A DNA stretch of 35,902 bases from NCBI GenBank assembly GCA_018830445.1, contig JAHJSN010000170.1, positions 1-35,902 on the forward strand. The letters are read 5' to 3'. The position numbers were made by a program, and so were the translations under genes. Shown one piece after another: positions 1 to 11,680 of this stretch (positions are counted from its first letter, which is position 1; each line of letters opens with the position of its first letter). Source of the stretch: Alphaproteobacteria bacterium. GTDB taxonomy: Bacteria; Pseudomonadota; Alphaproteobacteria; Rhizobiales; Hyphomicrobiaceae. The notes beneath the pieces were generated by a model, which saw only the letters and a list, made by a program, of their open reading frames with translations, searched no databases and was not told where the DNA came from.

Positions 1-141
1 TAACGTCAACACAAGCTTGCGCACGCCAACATCGGCTTGCCGAATGTTGGGCAAACAAGTGTTGAGCAGGTAATAACGTCAACACAAGCTTGCGCACGCC
101 AACATCGGCTTGCCGAATGTTGGGCAAACAAGTGTTGAGCA
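1..141. repeat. Exact 68-bp tandem repeat with nested hairpins
   Basis: Two identical copies occupy 1-68 and 74-141, a 73-bp period with a 5-bp linker; the first copy begins at the window edge, so more copies may lie outside. Each copy is internally palindromic. In copy 1, CAACAC (7-12) pairs with GTGTTG (59-64), TTGC (17-20) with GCAA (51-54), and the inner stem CCAACAT-CGGC (26-36) with GCCG-A-ATGTTGG (39-50) over a TT loop. The array lies just past the stop of the minus-strand transaldolase gene. It resembles a REP-like or RPE-like intergenic palindromic element. It lacks a U-tract, so a simple terminator is unlikely. Confidence 0.85.
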
Positions 142-166
142 AAGGAAGTGCGGAGCAAATAGAAAC

Positions 167-823
167 TCAGACGATCTTCTGTCCTGTCTTCGCCCAGTCG
201 GCGAGGAAGGCATCCAGCCCCTTGTCGGTCAGCGGATGCTTGACCAGCGCTTTCAGGATCGCAGGCGGCACGGTGGCAACGTCGGCCCCGATGAGAGCGG
301 CTTCGCGCACATGGTTCACCGTGCGGATCGAAGCGGCGAGGATGTCCGTCGTTAGGTCTTGGTAGTTGTCGTAGATCTGGCGGATTTCGCGGATCAAGAG
401 CATGCCGTCCTGCCCGGCGTCGTCGAGGCGCCCAATGAATGGCGACACGAACGTTGCCCCGGCCTTGGCCGCCAGCAGCGCCTGGTTGGCGTTGAAGCAC
501 AGCGTCACGTTGACCATCAGCCCGTCGCCTGTCAGCGCCTTGCACGCCTTCAGCCCGTCGAGGGTCAGCGGCACCTTGATCGTCACATTCTTGGCGATCT
601 TCGCCAGTTCGCGTGCTTCCGCCAGCATCCCCTCGGTATCGGTGGCGGCGACTTCCGCGGACACCGGCCCCGGCACGATTTCGCAGATCTCGGCGATGGT
701 TTTCTTGAAGTCGCGCCCGGACTTGGCAATCAGCGACGGATTCGTCGTGACCCCGTCGACCAGGCCGCTTGCCGCCAATTCCTTGATTTCGCTGATTTCT
801 GCGGTATCGACGAAGAATTTCAT
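167..823 (-). CDS. fsa: Transaldolase-like protein (fructose-6-phosphate aldolase / small transaldolase family)
   Basis: This is a 218-residue protein of the short transaldolase family, which forms TIM-barrel enzymes that cleave or transfer dihydroxyacetone units through a Schiff base. The N-terminus [10 protein letters not shown], the [11 protein letters not shown] segment (about residues 24-34) and the Lys in VTIKVPLT (Lys83) match the family, and Lys83 is the expected catalytic lysine. Length is normal for FSA/TalC proteins. Family members of this size act either as fructose-6-phosphate aldolase or as true transaldolase, and sequence inspection alone does not decide. The gene is divergent from priA across a 170-bp gap. 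The start ATG at 821-823 is the only one that gives the conserved N-terminus. Confidence 0.93.
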   Translation of the reverse strand: MKFFVDTAEISEIKELAASGLVDGVTTNPSLIAKSGRDFKKTIAEICEIVPGPVSAEVAATDTEGMLAEARELAKIAKNVTIKVPLTLDGLKACKALTGDGLMVNVTLCFNANQALLAAKAGATFVSPFIGRLDDAGQDGMLLIREIRQIYDNYQDLTTDILAASIRTVNHVREAALIGADVATVPPAILKALVKHPLTDKGLDAFLADWAKTGQKIV

Positions 824-997
824 ATCTATCCCTTGCCCCAGGGTTGCCCTATCGGCTCCCCTACTATCGAACTGATTCGCGCTTGCCTAGGGTTAGCAGC
901 GGTGCGTGAAGTGTTTTTCTCAGAGGTTGCCGGGAAAAACAAAGGATTAGTGCAGATTTGCGGGCCATGAAAATACGAAGCGGGCCAGCAAGAGTTG

Positions 998-3250
998 ATG
1001 TTGTGGCGGCGAGACTTGGATAATTTGCTCGATCTTGGAGTGGACAGGACAGCGGACCCGGTGGCCAACGATCCGGTGCCCGTCCTGCTGCCTGTGGCGC
1101 TCGATCAGACTTATGATTATCTCCCGCCCGCTACAGGCATGCCCCAGCCGGGAAGCTTCGTCACGGTTCCATTCGGCAACCAGACGCGCATCGGTATTGT
1201 CTGGGATGCGCCATGTGGCGAAGCCGCCGCAAAAAAGGTCGCCCCTAAGCGGCTCAAGGAGATCCTCGAAGTACTCGACGTTCCGCCATTGCCGGTACTT
1301 TCGCTGCGCTTTGCCGAGTGGATCTCCAACTATACGCTAAGCCCGCTCGGCATGGTGTCGCGCATGATGATGTCGGCGCGCGAGGTGTTCGAGCCTGCAA
1401 AACCTCGCTTCGGCGTGGCCGCGGTACCCGGCGCCGCCCTGCCGCCGCGCATGACACCGGCCCGCGAACGCGCCCTTGAAATCGCTTCCGACGGCCTCAT
1501 CCGCCCGAAAGCGACGCTCGCCCGCGCCGCGGAATGCACCAGCGGCGTCGTCGACGGCCTCGTCACGGCAGGCTGCCTTGTCGAAGCGGCCATTCCGGAA
1601 AAACGCTGTCCGAAGCCGGAACCGCTGCACACCACGGTCGAATTCAGCGAAGCCCAGGAGCGCGCCGTCGAGGGCCTGCGCTCGGCCGTCGACGCCGCCA
1701 ACTTCTCCGTCACACTGCTCGATGGCGTCACCGGCTCCGGCAAAACGGAGGTATATTTCGAAGCCGTCGCCCGCGCCCTGCAAGAAGGCCGGCAGGTCCT
1801 CATCATGCTCCCCGAAATCGCCTTGACGAGCCAGTTCCTCGGCCGTTTCGAAGCGCGCTTCGGTTGCCCGCCGGTCGAATGGCACTCGGCCCTCGCCAGC
1901 GCCGAGCGCGGACGCCTGTGGAAGGCGGTCGCAACCGGCGAAGCCCGCGTCGTCGTCGGCGCCCGCTCGGCTCTCTTCCTGCCTTACTCGGACCTCGGCC
2001 TGATCGTCGTCGACGAAGAGCACGATGGCGGCTTCAAGCAGGACGACCGCGTCAACTACCACGCCCGCGATATGTCGGTGGTGCGCGCACACATGGGCGA
2101 TTTCCCGGTCGTCCTCGCCTCCGCCACACCGGCAATCGAAAGCCATGTCAACGCGCGCTCCGGCAAATATCGCCACCTTATCCTGCCGGGCCGTTTCTCC
2201 GGCACCGAACTCCCCGAGATCGAAGCCATCGACCTGCGCAAGGAGCAACCCGACAAGGGCCGCTGGCTCGCCCCGCGCCTCGCCGAGGAAATGGCCCGAT
2301 GCCTGGAGCGCGGCCAGCAAAGCCTGTTGTTCCTCAACCGCCGCGGCTACGCCCCCTTGACGTTGTGCCGCGCCTGCGGCCACCGGCTCGAATGCCCGCA
2401 GTGCACCGCATGGCTGGTCGAACACCGCTTCAAGAAGCGCCTTGATTGCCACCATTGCGGTTTCTCGCTTCCGGTCCCTGACAAGTGCCGCAAATGCGGC
2501 GAGGAAGGCACCATGACCGCCTGCGGCCCCGGCGTCGAACGCGTCGCCGAAGAGGTTGCCGACCGTTTCCCCGAAGCCCGCATCGCGCTTCTGTCGTCCG
2601 ACCTCATCCCGTCGCTGACCGAAATGCGCGAGATCATCAAGCGCATCGAGTCCAACCAAACCGACATCATCATCGGCACCCAGCTGGTGGCGAAGGGTCA
2701 CCACTTCCCCAACCTCAATCTGGTCGGCATCGTCGACGGCGATCTGGGCTTGGCGCAGGGCGCCGATCCGCGGGCCGGCGAGCGCACATTCCAACTCCTG
2801 CATCAGGTGACCGGCCGCGCCGGCCGCGCGATGATCAGGGGCCGTGCCTTCATCCAGACGCACCTGCCCGAGCACCCTGTCATGGCGGCCATCATCTCAG
2901 GCGACCGCGAGGCCTTCATCGAGCGCGAAATCATGAACCGCCAGGCCGGACTGCTGCCGCCCTACGGCAGACTTGCCGCTCTCATCGTCTCCTCGCGCGA
3001 CAAGGAAACAGCCCAGCTCATCGCCCGGGATATCGCCCACCGCGCACCCCCAGCCGATCGCTTGCAGGTTCTCGGTCCCGCCGAAGCACCCATTGCCGTC
3101 ATCCGCGGACGGCACCGCTGGCGCCTGTTGGTCAAGGCACCGCGCGAGATCGACATGCAGGGCTATTTGCGCGAATGGCTCTCCCGTCTGCCTCCGTTGA
3201 AGGGCGATAACCGCCTCTCGATCGATATCGACCCCTATTCATTCTTGTGA
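998..3250 (+). CDS. priA: Primosomal protein N' (replication restart helicase PriA)
   Basis: This superfamily 2 DNA helicase recognises stalled or abandoned forks and reloads the replisome. The N-terminal 3'-end-binding region has LPVALDQTYDYLPP (about residues 31-45). Walker A is GVTGSGKTE (about 243-251) and the DEEH box follows at about 339-342. Eight cysteines in the CxxC pairs CRAC, CPQC, CHHC and CRKC (about 457-500) form the two-zinc module. The C-terminal helicase lobe contains GTQLVAKGHHFPN and QVTGRAGR. Length (750) is normal. An in-frame TTG at 995 directly precedes the ATG at 998; neither has a strong ribosome binding site, so the exact start is uncertain, and a later GTG near 1040 is possible. 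Confidence 0.95.
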   Translation: MLWRRDLDNLLDLGVDRTADPVANDPVPVLLPVALDQTYDYLPPATGMPQPGSFVTVPFGNQTRIGIVWDAPCGEAAAKKVAPKRLKEILEVLDVPPLPVLSLRFAEWISNYTLSPLGMVSRMMMSAREVFEPAKPRFGVAAVPGAALPPRMTPARERALEIASDGLIRPKATLARAAECTSGVVDGLVTAGCLVEAAIPEKRCPKPEPLHTTVEFSEAQERAVEGLRSAVDAANFSVTLLDGVTGSGKTEVYFEAVARALQEGRQVLIMLPEIALTSQFLGRFEARFGCPPVEWHSALASAERGRLWKAVATGEARVVVGARSALFLPYSDLGLIVVDEEHDGGFKQDDRVNYHARDMSVVRAHMGDFPVVLASATPAIESHVNARSGKYRHLILPGRFSGTELPEIEAIDLRKEQPDKGRWLAPRLAEEMARCLERGQQSLLFLNRRGYAPLTLCRACGHRLECPQCTAWLVEHRFKKRLDCHHCGFSLPVPDKCRKCGEEGTMTACGPGVERVAEEVADRFPEARIALLSSDLIPSLTEMREIIKRIESNQTDIIIGTQLVAKGHHFPNLNLVGIVDGDLGLAQGADPRAGERTFQLLHQVTGRAGRAMIRGRAFIQTHLPEHPVMAAIISGDREAFIEREIMNRQAGLLPPYGRLAALIVSSRDKETAQLIARDIAHRAPPADRLQVLGPAEAPIAVIRGRHRWRLLVKAPREIDMQGYLREWLSRLPPLKGDNRLSIDIDPYSFL

Positions 3251-3454
3251 GCCTCCCGTTGCGTACTGGATTGAGCCCGGCCGCAAGAGTGCACTCGGCG
3301 TGCCGTCTGCGATCCCGGACCACCGATGATCGCGGCCATGGAACCTCCCGGCAACACGAATTCTTGACCGCCGGCACACCGCCAAGCCACTTGACCATTT
3401 GGCCCTTCGCGACCCGAATTCGCGCAACGCCAATGAAACCCAACCTTCGCGCCG

Positions 3455-3937
3455 ATGCCAAAGTTTGCGATCATCGACATCACCTTCGCCCGTTTGCCGA
3501 CAATACCGGCCGATGAAATCATTGCGCACATGTCAGACCCTCAGGTGGCAGCCCACATGCCACTCCTGACATTCCAGTGGGACCATCAGCGCCTTGCCGA
3601 GTTCGTAGCGGCAAAGGAGGAATGCTGGCGGCGCGACGGGCTTGGTCATTGGGCCATACTCAATAACGGCGACTACGTTGGATGGGGCGGGTTTCAGAAG
3701 GAAGGCAGCGAGTGGGATTTCGGATTGGTCCTCAAACCCGGTCGCTTCGGGCTGGGGACGCACATTGTGAAAAAAGCGATCTCGTTCGCCCGGGACGATC
3801 CTCGAATTCCCTTCGTCACGTTTCTCTTGCCGCCGTCGCGGAAACGAGTACGCGGGCTTCTTAGGCGCGGCGCGATCTTCGTCGGCGAGGTCGATTACAA
3901 TGGGACGACCTTCATGAAATACCGCCTGCAGACTTGA
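3455..3937 (+). CDS. GNAT-family N-acetyltransferase
   Basis: This 160-residue protein has the layout of a GCN5-related acetyltransferase: an N-terminal helical part, a central strand pair (WAILNNGDYVGWGGF, about residues 66-80), then RFGLGTHIVKKAISFA (about 96-111), which corresponds to the acetyl-CoA pyrophosphate-binding loop and following helix. The loop reads R-F-G-L-G-T, close to the canonical Q/RxxGxG/A. The substrate cannot be predicted. There is no clear ribosome binding site before the ATG at 3455. The gene stands alone, 204 bp after priA and with a long gap downstream. Confidence 0.7.
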   Translation: MPKFAIIDITFARLPTIPADEIIAHMSDPQVAAHMPLLTFQWDHQRLAEFVAAKEECWRRDGLGHWAILNNGDYVGWGGFQKEGSEWDFGLVLKPGRFGLGTHIVKKAISFARDDPRIPFVTFLLPPSRKRVRGLLRRGAIFVGEVDYNGTTFMKYRLQT

Positions 3938-4315
3938 TCATCGAAGCCACGACAACGCCGGTCACTATTCGCGAGAAATTACCTTGAGTTGCGAGCCCCG
4001 CCAGTTAGACGTCCACGTCCCGATACGCGCTGCACTGCACGACAGATGGCGCCCGAAGTTATTGCGGCGCAGCAACGATTATCGTTGCTGAACCCCACTG
4101 CCTCGGGGGAAAGTGCGAAGCGAGTCATGTTAAGATGGGCGACATGGGTTGCGCTGCCGATCGCCACGCCCGCAAGCTTTTCGGGAATTGAAGCTCCGGT
4201 CCGCGACGTTGGACTGATCGCATTCGATACCGGTTTCTTCGTCTTGACGTCCGGTTCAGGGAGTTGCCGTTCGACGAGGCAGACACGAATGAATAATCTC
4301 TGGGGGTAATGCCGT
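3938..4315. other. Gene-free stretch with an operator-like palindrome
   Basis: This is a 378-bp gap between the GNAT gene and a small membrane protein gene. A weak open frame crosses it, but its product is low-complexity and Arg/Ser/Pro-rich without recognisable features. The one clear element is the palindrome at 4070-4090, listed separately. Confidence 0.5.
4070..4090. promoter_or_regulatory. Perfect 21-nt palindrome (candidate operator)
   Basis: The arms CAGCAACGAT and ATCGTTGCTG flank a single central T, giving 10-bp perfect arms. The size and symmetry suit a homodimeric repressor site. It lies 226 bp upstream of the 97-residue membrane protein gene and about 130 bp after the GNAT gene. 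No regulator gene is adjacent, so the assignment is by symmetry only. Confidence 0.4.
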
Positions 4316-4609
4316 ATGAAAACTTCACTGGTCGTCGGCTCGCTGGTCCTGCTCGGTGGAGTTCTGGTTTACGGATATAATGATATTCAGCACCACGCGG
4401 TGCACGAGAAGACCCAACAACCGGCGGTGCAGGTAGCGGTGGTTAATACCGAACAGCAGCCGTCCAAACCATCAGAAGGCTATCCCGTGCCGTGTCCTGT
4501 TTGGCTGGCAAGCCTTATTGTCGGACCTGAAAAGATCAATGAACTCGTCGCCACGTTTTTCGGTTCTGGCTCCGGCTCTTCGACGATGACCGCCTCTGTC
4601 GAAAAGTGA
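4316..4609 (+). CDS. Small single-span membrane or exported protein, unknown function
   Basis: This 97-residue product is not recognised. The N-terminus (KTSLVVGSLVLLGGVLVYGY, about residues 2-21) is a membrane anchor or uncleaved signal. It is followed by a Gln/Val/Pro-rich linker, a short PCPVWLASLIVGPEKINELVATFF segment and a Gly/Ser tail. A GGGGG ribosome binding site at 4302-4306, nine bases before the ATG, supports translation. It has a single Cys (residue 60). It may form a pair with the 38-residue membrane peptide encoded downstream. Confidence 0.6.
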   Translation: MKTSLVVGSLVLLGGVLVYGYNDIQHHAVHEKTQQPAVQVAVVNTEQQPSKPSEGYPVPCPVWLASLIVGPEKINELVATFFGSGSGSSTMTASVEK

Positions 4610-4782
4610 TGGTTTGATCGGCGGCTTCACTCCAATACCGTAGTCATGGCGCCACCATCCGGCATGCAGGATTCGCATTGCTGGAAAATGGAGCAATGCA
4701 ATAGTCGCTACTGCTGCAACACTGGCACTCATGCCATATCCATCGCGTTCATCAGCAGCTTGTCTGCAATTGGAGCGCTAAA

Positions 4783-4899
4783 ATGGAAAAGTCGTCACGC
4801 ACGCCGTTGATCCTCACACTTGGCACCGCCACGTTGCTTCTCGCATTGTTGATCGCCGCCTCGTACATGGGGTTCTTCCCTGTTGGCACCGGTGATTGA
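4783..4899 (+). CDS. Candidate 38-residue membrane micropeptide
   Basis: ATG at 4783 is preceded by GGAG at 4772-4775 (7-nt spacing). The product has a short basic N-terminus (MEKSSRTP), one hydrophobic helix (LILTLGTATLLLALLIAASYMGFF) and the tail PVGTGD before a TGA at 4897-4899. A positively charged start followed by a single span predicts an N-in/C-out membrane peptide. No family is recognised. It lies 173 bp after the 97-residue membrane protein gene on the same strand. The support is the Shine-Dalgarno site plus composition only. Confidence 0.45.
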   Translation: MEKSSRTPLILTLGTATLLLALLIAASYMGFFPVGTGD

Positions 4900-5289
4900 C
4901 AAAGTTGGCCGAGCCGCATTCACATGGATGCCGTGGGTCAAACCGACTTGCAGCAGTACTGACGAGGCGACTGGCCTTAGAGTGGCGGACCGCCCTCCAC
5001 AAGCGTAGCCGCCGAACTCAAGTCGGTTGGATGGGTCAATAACCCATCCACCGGTCAAGGCGGGCTCGCTCTGGTCTGGAGCGGGTCGAACGATTTTTTT
5101 AGCTCTTGAATCTGCGTCGGTTTTCTTGCCGGCCTGGTCGCAAAGGATCAACGGTTGGTTGGGCCAGCGATGCGGTGTTGCAGAACACGCTTAATCAATT
5201 CGCCTTGTAATTTCGACTTGCGGCCTTGAACACAGGCCGCACATGAATACCTGCTTTGCACAGTAGCTCGCAAAAGCAGGTCAAGCCCC
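4900..5289. other. Gene-free stretch with several hairpins
   Basis: This 390-bp gap holds no convincing gene. A stem with a 9-bp perfect core lies at 5028-5050 (TGGATGGGT / ACCCATCCA around CAATA, extendable by 3 bp with one bulge). A weaker stem at 5065-5085 (CTCGCTC / GAGCGGG) is followed eight bases later by a T-run at 5094-5100 and may be a poor terminator. Two more stems form the leader of the next gene and are listed separately. Confidence 0.5.
5220..5280 (+). promoter_or_regulatory. Two-hairpin leader; second stem covers the likely ribosome binding site
   Basis: Hairpin 1 is GCGGCCT (5220-5226) / AGGCCGC (5234-5240). Hairpin 2 is CCTGCTTT (5250-5257) / AAAGCAGG (5273-5280). The right arm of hairpin 2 contains AGCAGG, the best Shine-Dalgarno candidate for the ATG at 5290 (9-nt spacing). 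Folding would hide the ribosome binding site. Whether this is regulated (by temperature, a protein or a small RNA) cannot be told from sequence. Confidence 0.4.
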
Positions 5290-6522
5290 ATGCTCGATTC
5301 CAACCGCATATCCTTCCGAGGCGCGAATGGCCACGATCTTGCCGCTCGTCTCGACCTGCCGGCGGGGAAGCCACGCGCCTATGCGCTTTTTGCCCACTGC
5401 TTCACGTGTTCGAAGGATCTCGCCGCCGCACGTCGCATTGCGAAGGGCCTGTCTGAACAAGGCATTGGCGTCCTGCGGTTCGACTTTACCGGCCTCGGCC
5501 ACTCCAAAGGCGAGTTTGCGAATACCAACTTTTCCTCCAACGTCGCCGATCTCATTGCCGCTGCTGACTACTTGCGCTCCAACCAGCAAGCCCCGGCCAT
5601 CCTCATCGGCCATTCGCTCGGCGGCGCCGCCGCGCTGGCGGCAGCTGGTAAAATTCCGGAAGTCAAAGCCGTCGCAACCATCGGCGCACCCGCCGACGTC
5701 GGCCACGTCCTCCATCAGTTCGGCGCGTCGCTGGATGAAGTACGCACCTCGGGCAAGGCCGACGTCTCGCTCGGCGGCAGGCCCTTCTCCATCCAACAGC
5801 AGTTTGTCGACGACGCCGAAGGCCAGAATCTGAAGGCGGCGATCGCTTCAATGAAAAAAGCTCTGCTTGTCCTGCACGCGCCGACTGATGAAGTCGTCGG
5901 CATCGACAATGCCGCGGCGATTTTCACAGCCGCCAAGCACCCCAAGAGCTTCATCTCGCTCGACGCCGCCGATCACCTGCTGACGCGACCGCAAGATGCT
6001 GCCTACGCGGCGCAGGTGATCGCCGCCTGGGCTGCCAGGTTCCTGCCGGAAGAAGAAGTCGTGGCCGATGAAGGCGTTGATGACGTCGTCGTCACCGAGA
6101 CCGGCGCCGGCAAGTTCCAAAACATCGTGCGCTCGGGCCGGCACCGTCTGCTTGCCGATGAACCCCGGTCCGTCGGCGGCCTCGATTCGGGCCCCAGCCC
6201 TTACGATTACTTGAGCATAGCGCTGGGCGCCTGCACGGCGATGACGCTCCGCATGTACGCAGACCGCAAGAACGTCGACCTCGGCCGCATCTCGGTGTCG
6301 GTTCACCACGGCAAGGTGGACGCCGCCCATTGCGAGGATTGCGAAGGCGCGGCGGAAGGTCGCGAGGGCCGCATCGACCGCTTTGAGAGAATCATTTCTG
6401 TGGAGGGCGAAATCGCACCGGAGCTTCGCGGCAAGCTCGTCGAGATCGCTGGAAAATGCCCGGTTCACCGGACTCTTGAAGCAGGTTCCGCCGTGGTAAC
6501 GCGCGTGGCGCAACGCAAATAG
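5290..6522 (+). CDS. Bifunctional alpha/beta hydrolase - OsmC peroxiredoxin-like fusion protein
   Basis: This 410-residue protein has two domains. Residues 1-255 are an alpha/beta hydrolase with the nucleophile elbow GHSLGG (Ser109), an acid candidate Asp200 (APTDEVV) and a His229 candidate (AADHLL), so the triad looks complete. Residues 260-410 are an OsmC domain with the two family cysteines, Cys315 in LGACTAM and Cys390 in GKCPVHRTL, which in OsmC/Ohr proteins reduce organic hydroperoxides. The fusion is an established family; the natural substrate is unknown. A hydrolase that releases a peroxidised acyl group for reduction next door is an attractive inference. An extra CEDC pair sits at about 348-351. 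The gene is 287 bp upstream of atpH and probably a separate transcription unit. Confidence 0.9.
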   Translation: MLDSNRISFRGANGHDLAARLDLPAGKPRAYALFAHCFTCSKDLAAARRIAKGLSEQGIGVLRFDFTGLGHSKGEFANTNFSSNVADLIAAADYLRSNQQAPAILIGHSLGGAAALAAAGKIPEVKAVATIGAPADVGHVLHQFGASLDEVRTSGKADVSLGGRPFSIQQQFVDDAEGQNLKAAIASMKKALLVLHAPTDEVVGIDNAAAIFTAAKHPKSFISLDAADHLLTRPQDAAYAAQVIAAWAARFLPEEEVVADEGVDDVVVTETGAGKFQNIVRSGRHRLLADEPRSVGGLDSGPSPYDYLSIALGACTAMTLRMYADRKNVDLGRISVSVHHGKVDAAHCEDCEGAAEGREGRIDRFERIISVEGEIAPELRGKLVEIAGKCPVHRTLEAGSAVVTRVAQRK

Positions 6523-6809
6523 GCCTGAAGTCCCCTGCGGCCCGATACGCACTTTGCCACTGCAACTCATTGCCTTTGGTCGAATATGTGCCCGGCTGTT
6601 GTGCATCATGCGGCAACCGTGCAACTTACGGCCCGTTGATGCATCGCACGGTGCGTGATAGACCCCCTCCGTGACATGGGAAAGCGCGGCACGCAATTCA
6701 CCGCCGCTGACCGAAATCACACCATCTTCCGTGTCGGAACACTGGCCGCGAAACATCTTTCGCAGCCCTTTCGGCACGTTTCCAGACACGCTTAACAAGA
6801 GCGATCGAC

Positions 6810-7370
6810 GTGGCAACAGACGATCTAAACTTGTCGAGCATGCCCGGCCGCTATGCCGGAGCCTTGTTCGAGCTGGCCAACGACCAGTCAAAAGCTGCCG
6901 AAGTGGAGAAGGATCTTTCCACTTTCCAGGCTCTCTACGACGAAAGCGCAGATCTGCGCCGTCTGGTGGCAAGCCCGGTATTCACCGCGGAAGATCAGGG
7001 CCGCGCTCTGCAGGCCTTGAGCGAAAAAGCCGGCCTGGGCGCGTTGGCTTCCAATTTCCTGCGCGTCATCGCCCGCAATCGTCGGCTGTTCGCGCTTCCC
7101 CAGATGATTTCGGCCTTCAAGAGCCTTGCCGCCAGGTCGCGCGACGAAGTTACCGCCGTGGTGACGACCGCTCAGCCGTTGACGGACGAGCAGGCAGCGC
7201 AACTGAAGGACACGCTCAAGGCGTCGGTGGGCAAGAACGTGATGCTCGACGCCCGCGTCGATCCCGCGATCCTCGGCGGTCTGATCGTCAAGGTCGGCAG
7301 CCGCATGGTCGATTCGTCCCTGCGCACCAAGTTGACAGCGATCCGCATGGGGCTGAAGGGCGCTGCCTGA
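6810..7370 (+). CDS. atpH: F1 ATP synthase subunit delta
   Basis: This 186-residue peripheral-stalk subunit links the top of the F1 alpha3-beta3 head to the b subunits of F0. The N-terminal MPGRYAGALFELA motif and the C-terminal DPAILGGLIVKVGSRMVDSSLRTKL motif are typical of delta/OSCP proteins. The start is GTG at 6810 with only a weak upstream AAGAG, giving MATDDLNLSSMPGRYA. It is the first gene of an atpHAGDC operon. The F0 genes are not in the window, as expected for alphaproteobacteria. A 182-bp gap separates it from atpA, wider than in many relatives. Confidence 0.96.
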   Translation: MATDDLNLSSMPGRYAGALFELANDQSKAAEVEKDLSTFQALYDESADLRRLVASPVFTAEDQGRALQALSEKAGLGALASNFLRVIARNRRLFALPQMISAFKSLAARSRDEVTAVVTTAQPLTDEQAAQLKDTLKASVGKNVMLDARVDPAILGGLIVKVGSRMVDSSLRTKLTAIRMGLKGAA

Positions 7371-7552
7371 GACGTTGGAATACCCTTTCGACGGTCCTGA
7401 AACGGGCCGCAGATGCGAAATTTCCCGGTACCCGCATTGCCAATTTATGCGGCGCGTCGGGCCGGACTTGAAAGTACACGAGATGGCGCCGCACCCGGCG
7501 GTTGCGATCTGAACCAGAAACAGAAACGCTAGAAGCAAAAAGAGGTCACGCG

Positions 7553-9085
<1,533 letters not shown>

Positions 9086-9196
9086 GCGCCGTTGTGTTCG
9101 ATTGAGACGACCTGACCTTTGATTGATCGCCCTCCGCCGCCGAAGTCGTGATGACCCAGGCGGCGGCGCGCAAGACCTAAGGAAAGAGACGCCGAG

Positions 9197-10081
9197 ATGG
9201 CGAGCCTGAAGGACCTACGAAACCGCATCAACTCGGTGAAGGCGACCCGCAAGATCACCAAGGCGATGCAGATGGTGGCAGCCGCCAAGCTGCGCCGTGC
9301 GCAGGAGGCAGCCATTGCCGCGCGTCCCTATGCCGAGCGTATGGATGCGGTGCTGGGCAATCTCGCACGCGGTGTCGCCAGCCCCGAAGGAGCCAGCAAG
9401 CTTCTCGTCGGCACCGGCAGCGAGGACACCCACCTGCTCGTCATGATGACTGCTGAACGCGGTCTTTGCGGCGGCTTCAACTCGAATATCGCCAAGCTGG
9501 TTCGCCTCGACGCCAAGCGCCTCATCAAGGCCGGCAAGTCGGTGAAGATCCTTGCCGTCGGCCGCAAGGGCGCGGACAACCTGAAACGCGATCTCGGCAA
9601 GTTCATTACCGACCGCGTCAGCCTCGCCGGCCTCAAGTCGGTCGGCTTCGAGCAGGCCAATCAGGTCGCCGACAAGGTCATGACCGGCTTTAGCGACGGC
9701 GAGTTCGACGTCTGCACGATCTACTTCTCGAAGTTCGAATCCGTCATCTCGCAGAAGCCGACCGCGCTGCAGCTGATCCCGGCGAGCCTTCCCGAAGTCA
9801 AAGGTGCCGAAGCCGAAGCCGAGAGCATCGTCTACGATTACGAGCCTGAGGAGAACGAGATTCTCGACTATCTCCTTCGCCGCAACATCTCGACGCAGAT
9901 CTTCCGCGGGCTCCTGGAAAACGCTGCATCCGAGCAGGGCGCGCGCATGTCCGCCATGGACAGCGCCACACGCAATGCTTCCGACATGATCGACAACCTG
10001 ACGCTCATCTACAACCGCCAGCGCCAGGCGCAGATCACCAAGGAACTCATTGAAATCATTTCGGGCGCCGAAGCGCTCTGA
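9197..10081 (+). CDS. atpG: F1 ATP synthase subunit gamma
   Basis: This 294-residue central rotor shaft subunit couples proton flow through F0 to catalysis in the beta subunits. The N-terminal helix [20 protein letters not shown] and the C-terminal helix ([20 protein letters not shown] followed by [14 protein letters not shown]) are the two conserved coiled-coil strands of the shaft. GGAAAGAGA precedes the ATG at 9197. A 27-bp gap follows to atpD, so the two are cotranscribed. Confidence 0.97.
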   Translation: MASLKDLRNRINSVKATRKITKAMQMVAAAKLRRAQEAAIAARPYAERMDAVLGNLARGVASPEGASKLLVGTGSEDTHLLVMMTAERGLCGGFNSNIAKLVRLDAKRLIKAGKSVKILAVGRKGADNLKRDLGKFITDRVSLAGLKSVGFEQANQVADKVMTGFSDGEFDVCTIYFSKFESVISQKPTALQLIPASLPEVKGAEAEAESIVYDYEPEENEILDYLLRRNISTQIFRGLLENAASEQGARMSAMDSATRNASDMIDNLTLIYNRQRQAQITKELIEIISGAEAL

Positions 10082-11551
<1,470 letters not shown>

Positions 11552-11680
11552 TCGCCCTGTCGACGACCGCCCAGTGAATCGCCTTCAGGCTTGACGCCGC
11601 GCGATTCGCCCGATGAAGAATAGGCTTGCGGCCCGCATCGAGATGTCGGGCTGAGCGGATGATCAAGGGGAGGGCACGAC

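Noticed and set aside
1337-2875. 512-codon minus-strand frame opposite priA
   Set aside because: It is a shadow of the high-GC priA coding strand, and its product is an Ala/Gly/Asp-rich sequence without family features.
3989-4309. 106-codon open frame between the GNAT gene and the 97-residue gene
   Set aside because: Arg/Ser/Pro-rich low-complexity product, no ribosome binding site, and it contains the 21-nt palindrome.
4646-4810. 54-codon Cys-containing frame overlapping the 38-residue peptide gene
   Set aside because: No ribosome binding site, and it overlaps a better supported start in another frame.
5065-5100. Terminator before the hydrolase-OsmC gene
   Set aside because: The stem is short and the T-run is eight bases away, so it is only noted in the gap description.
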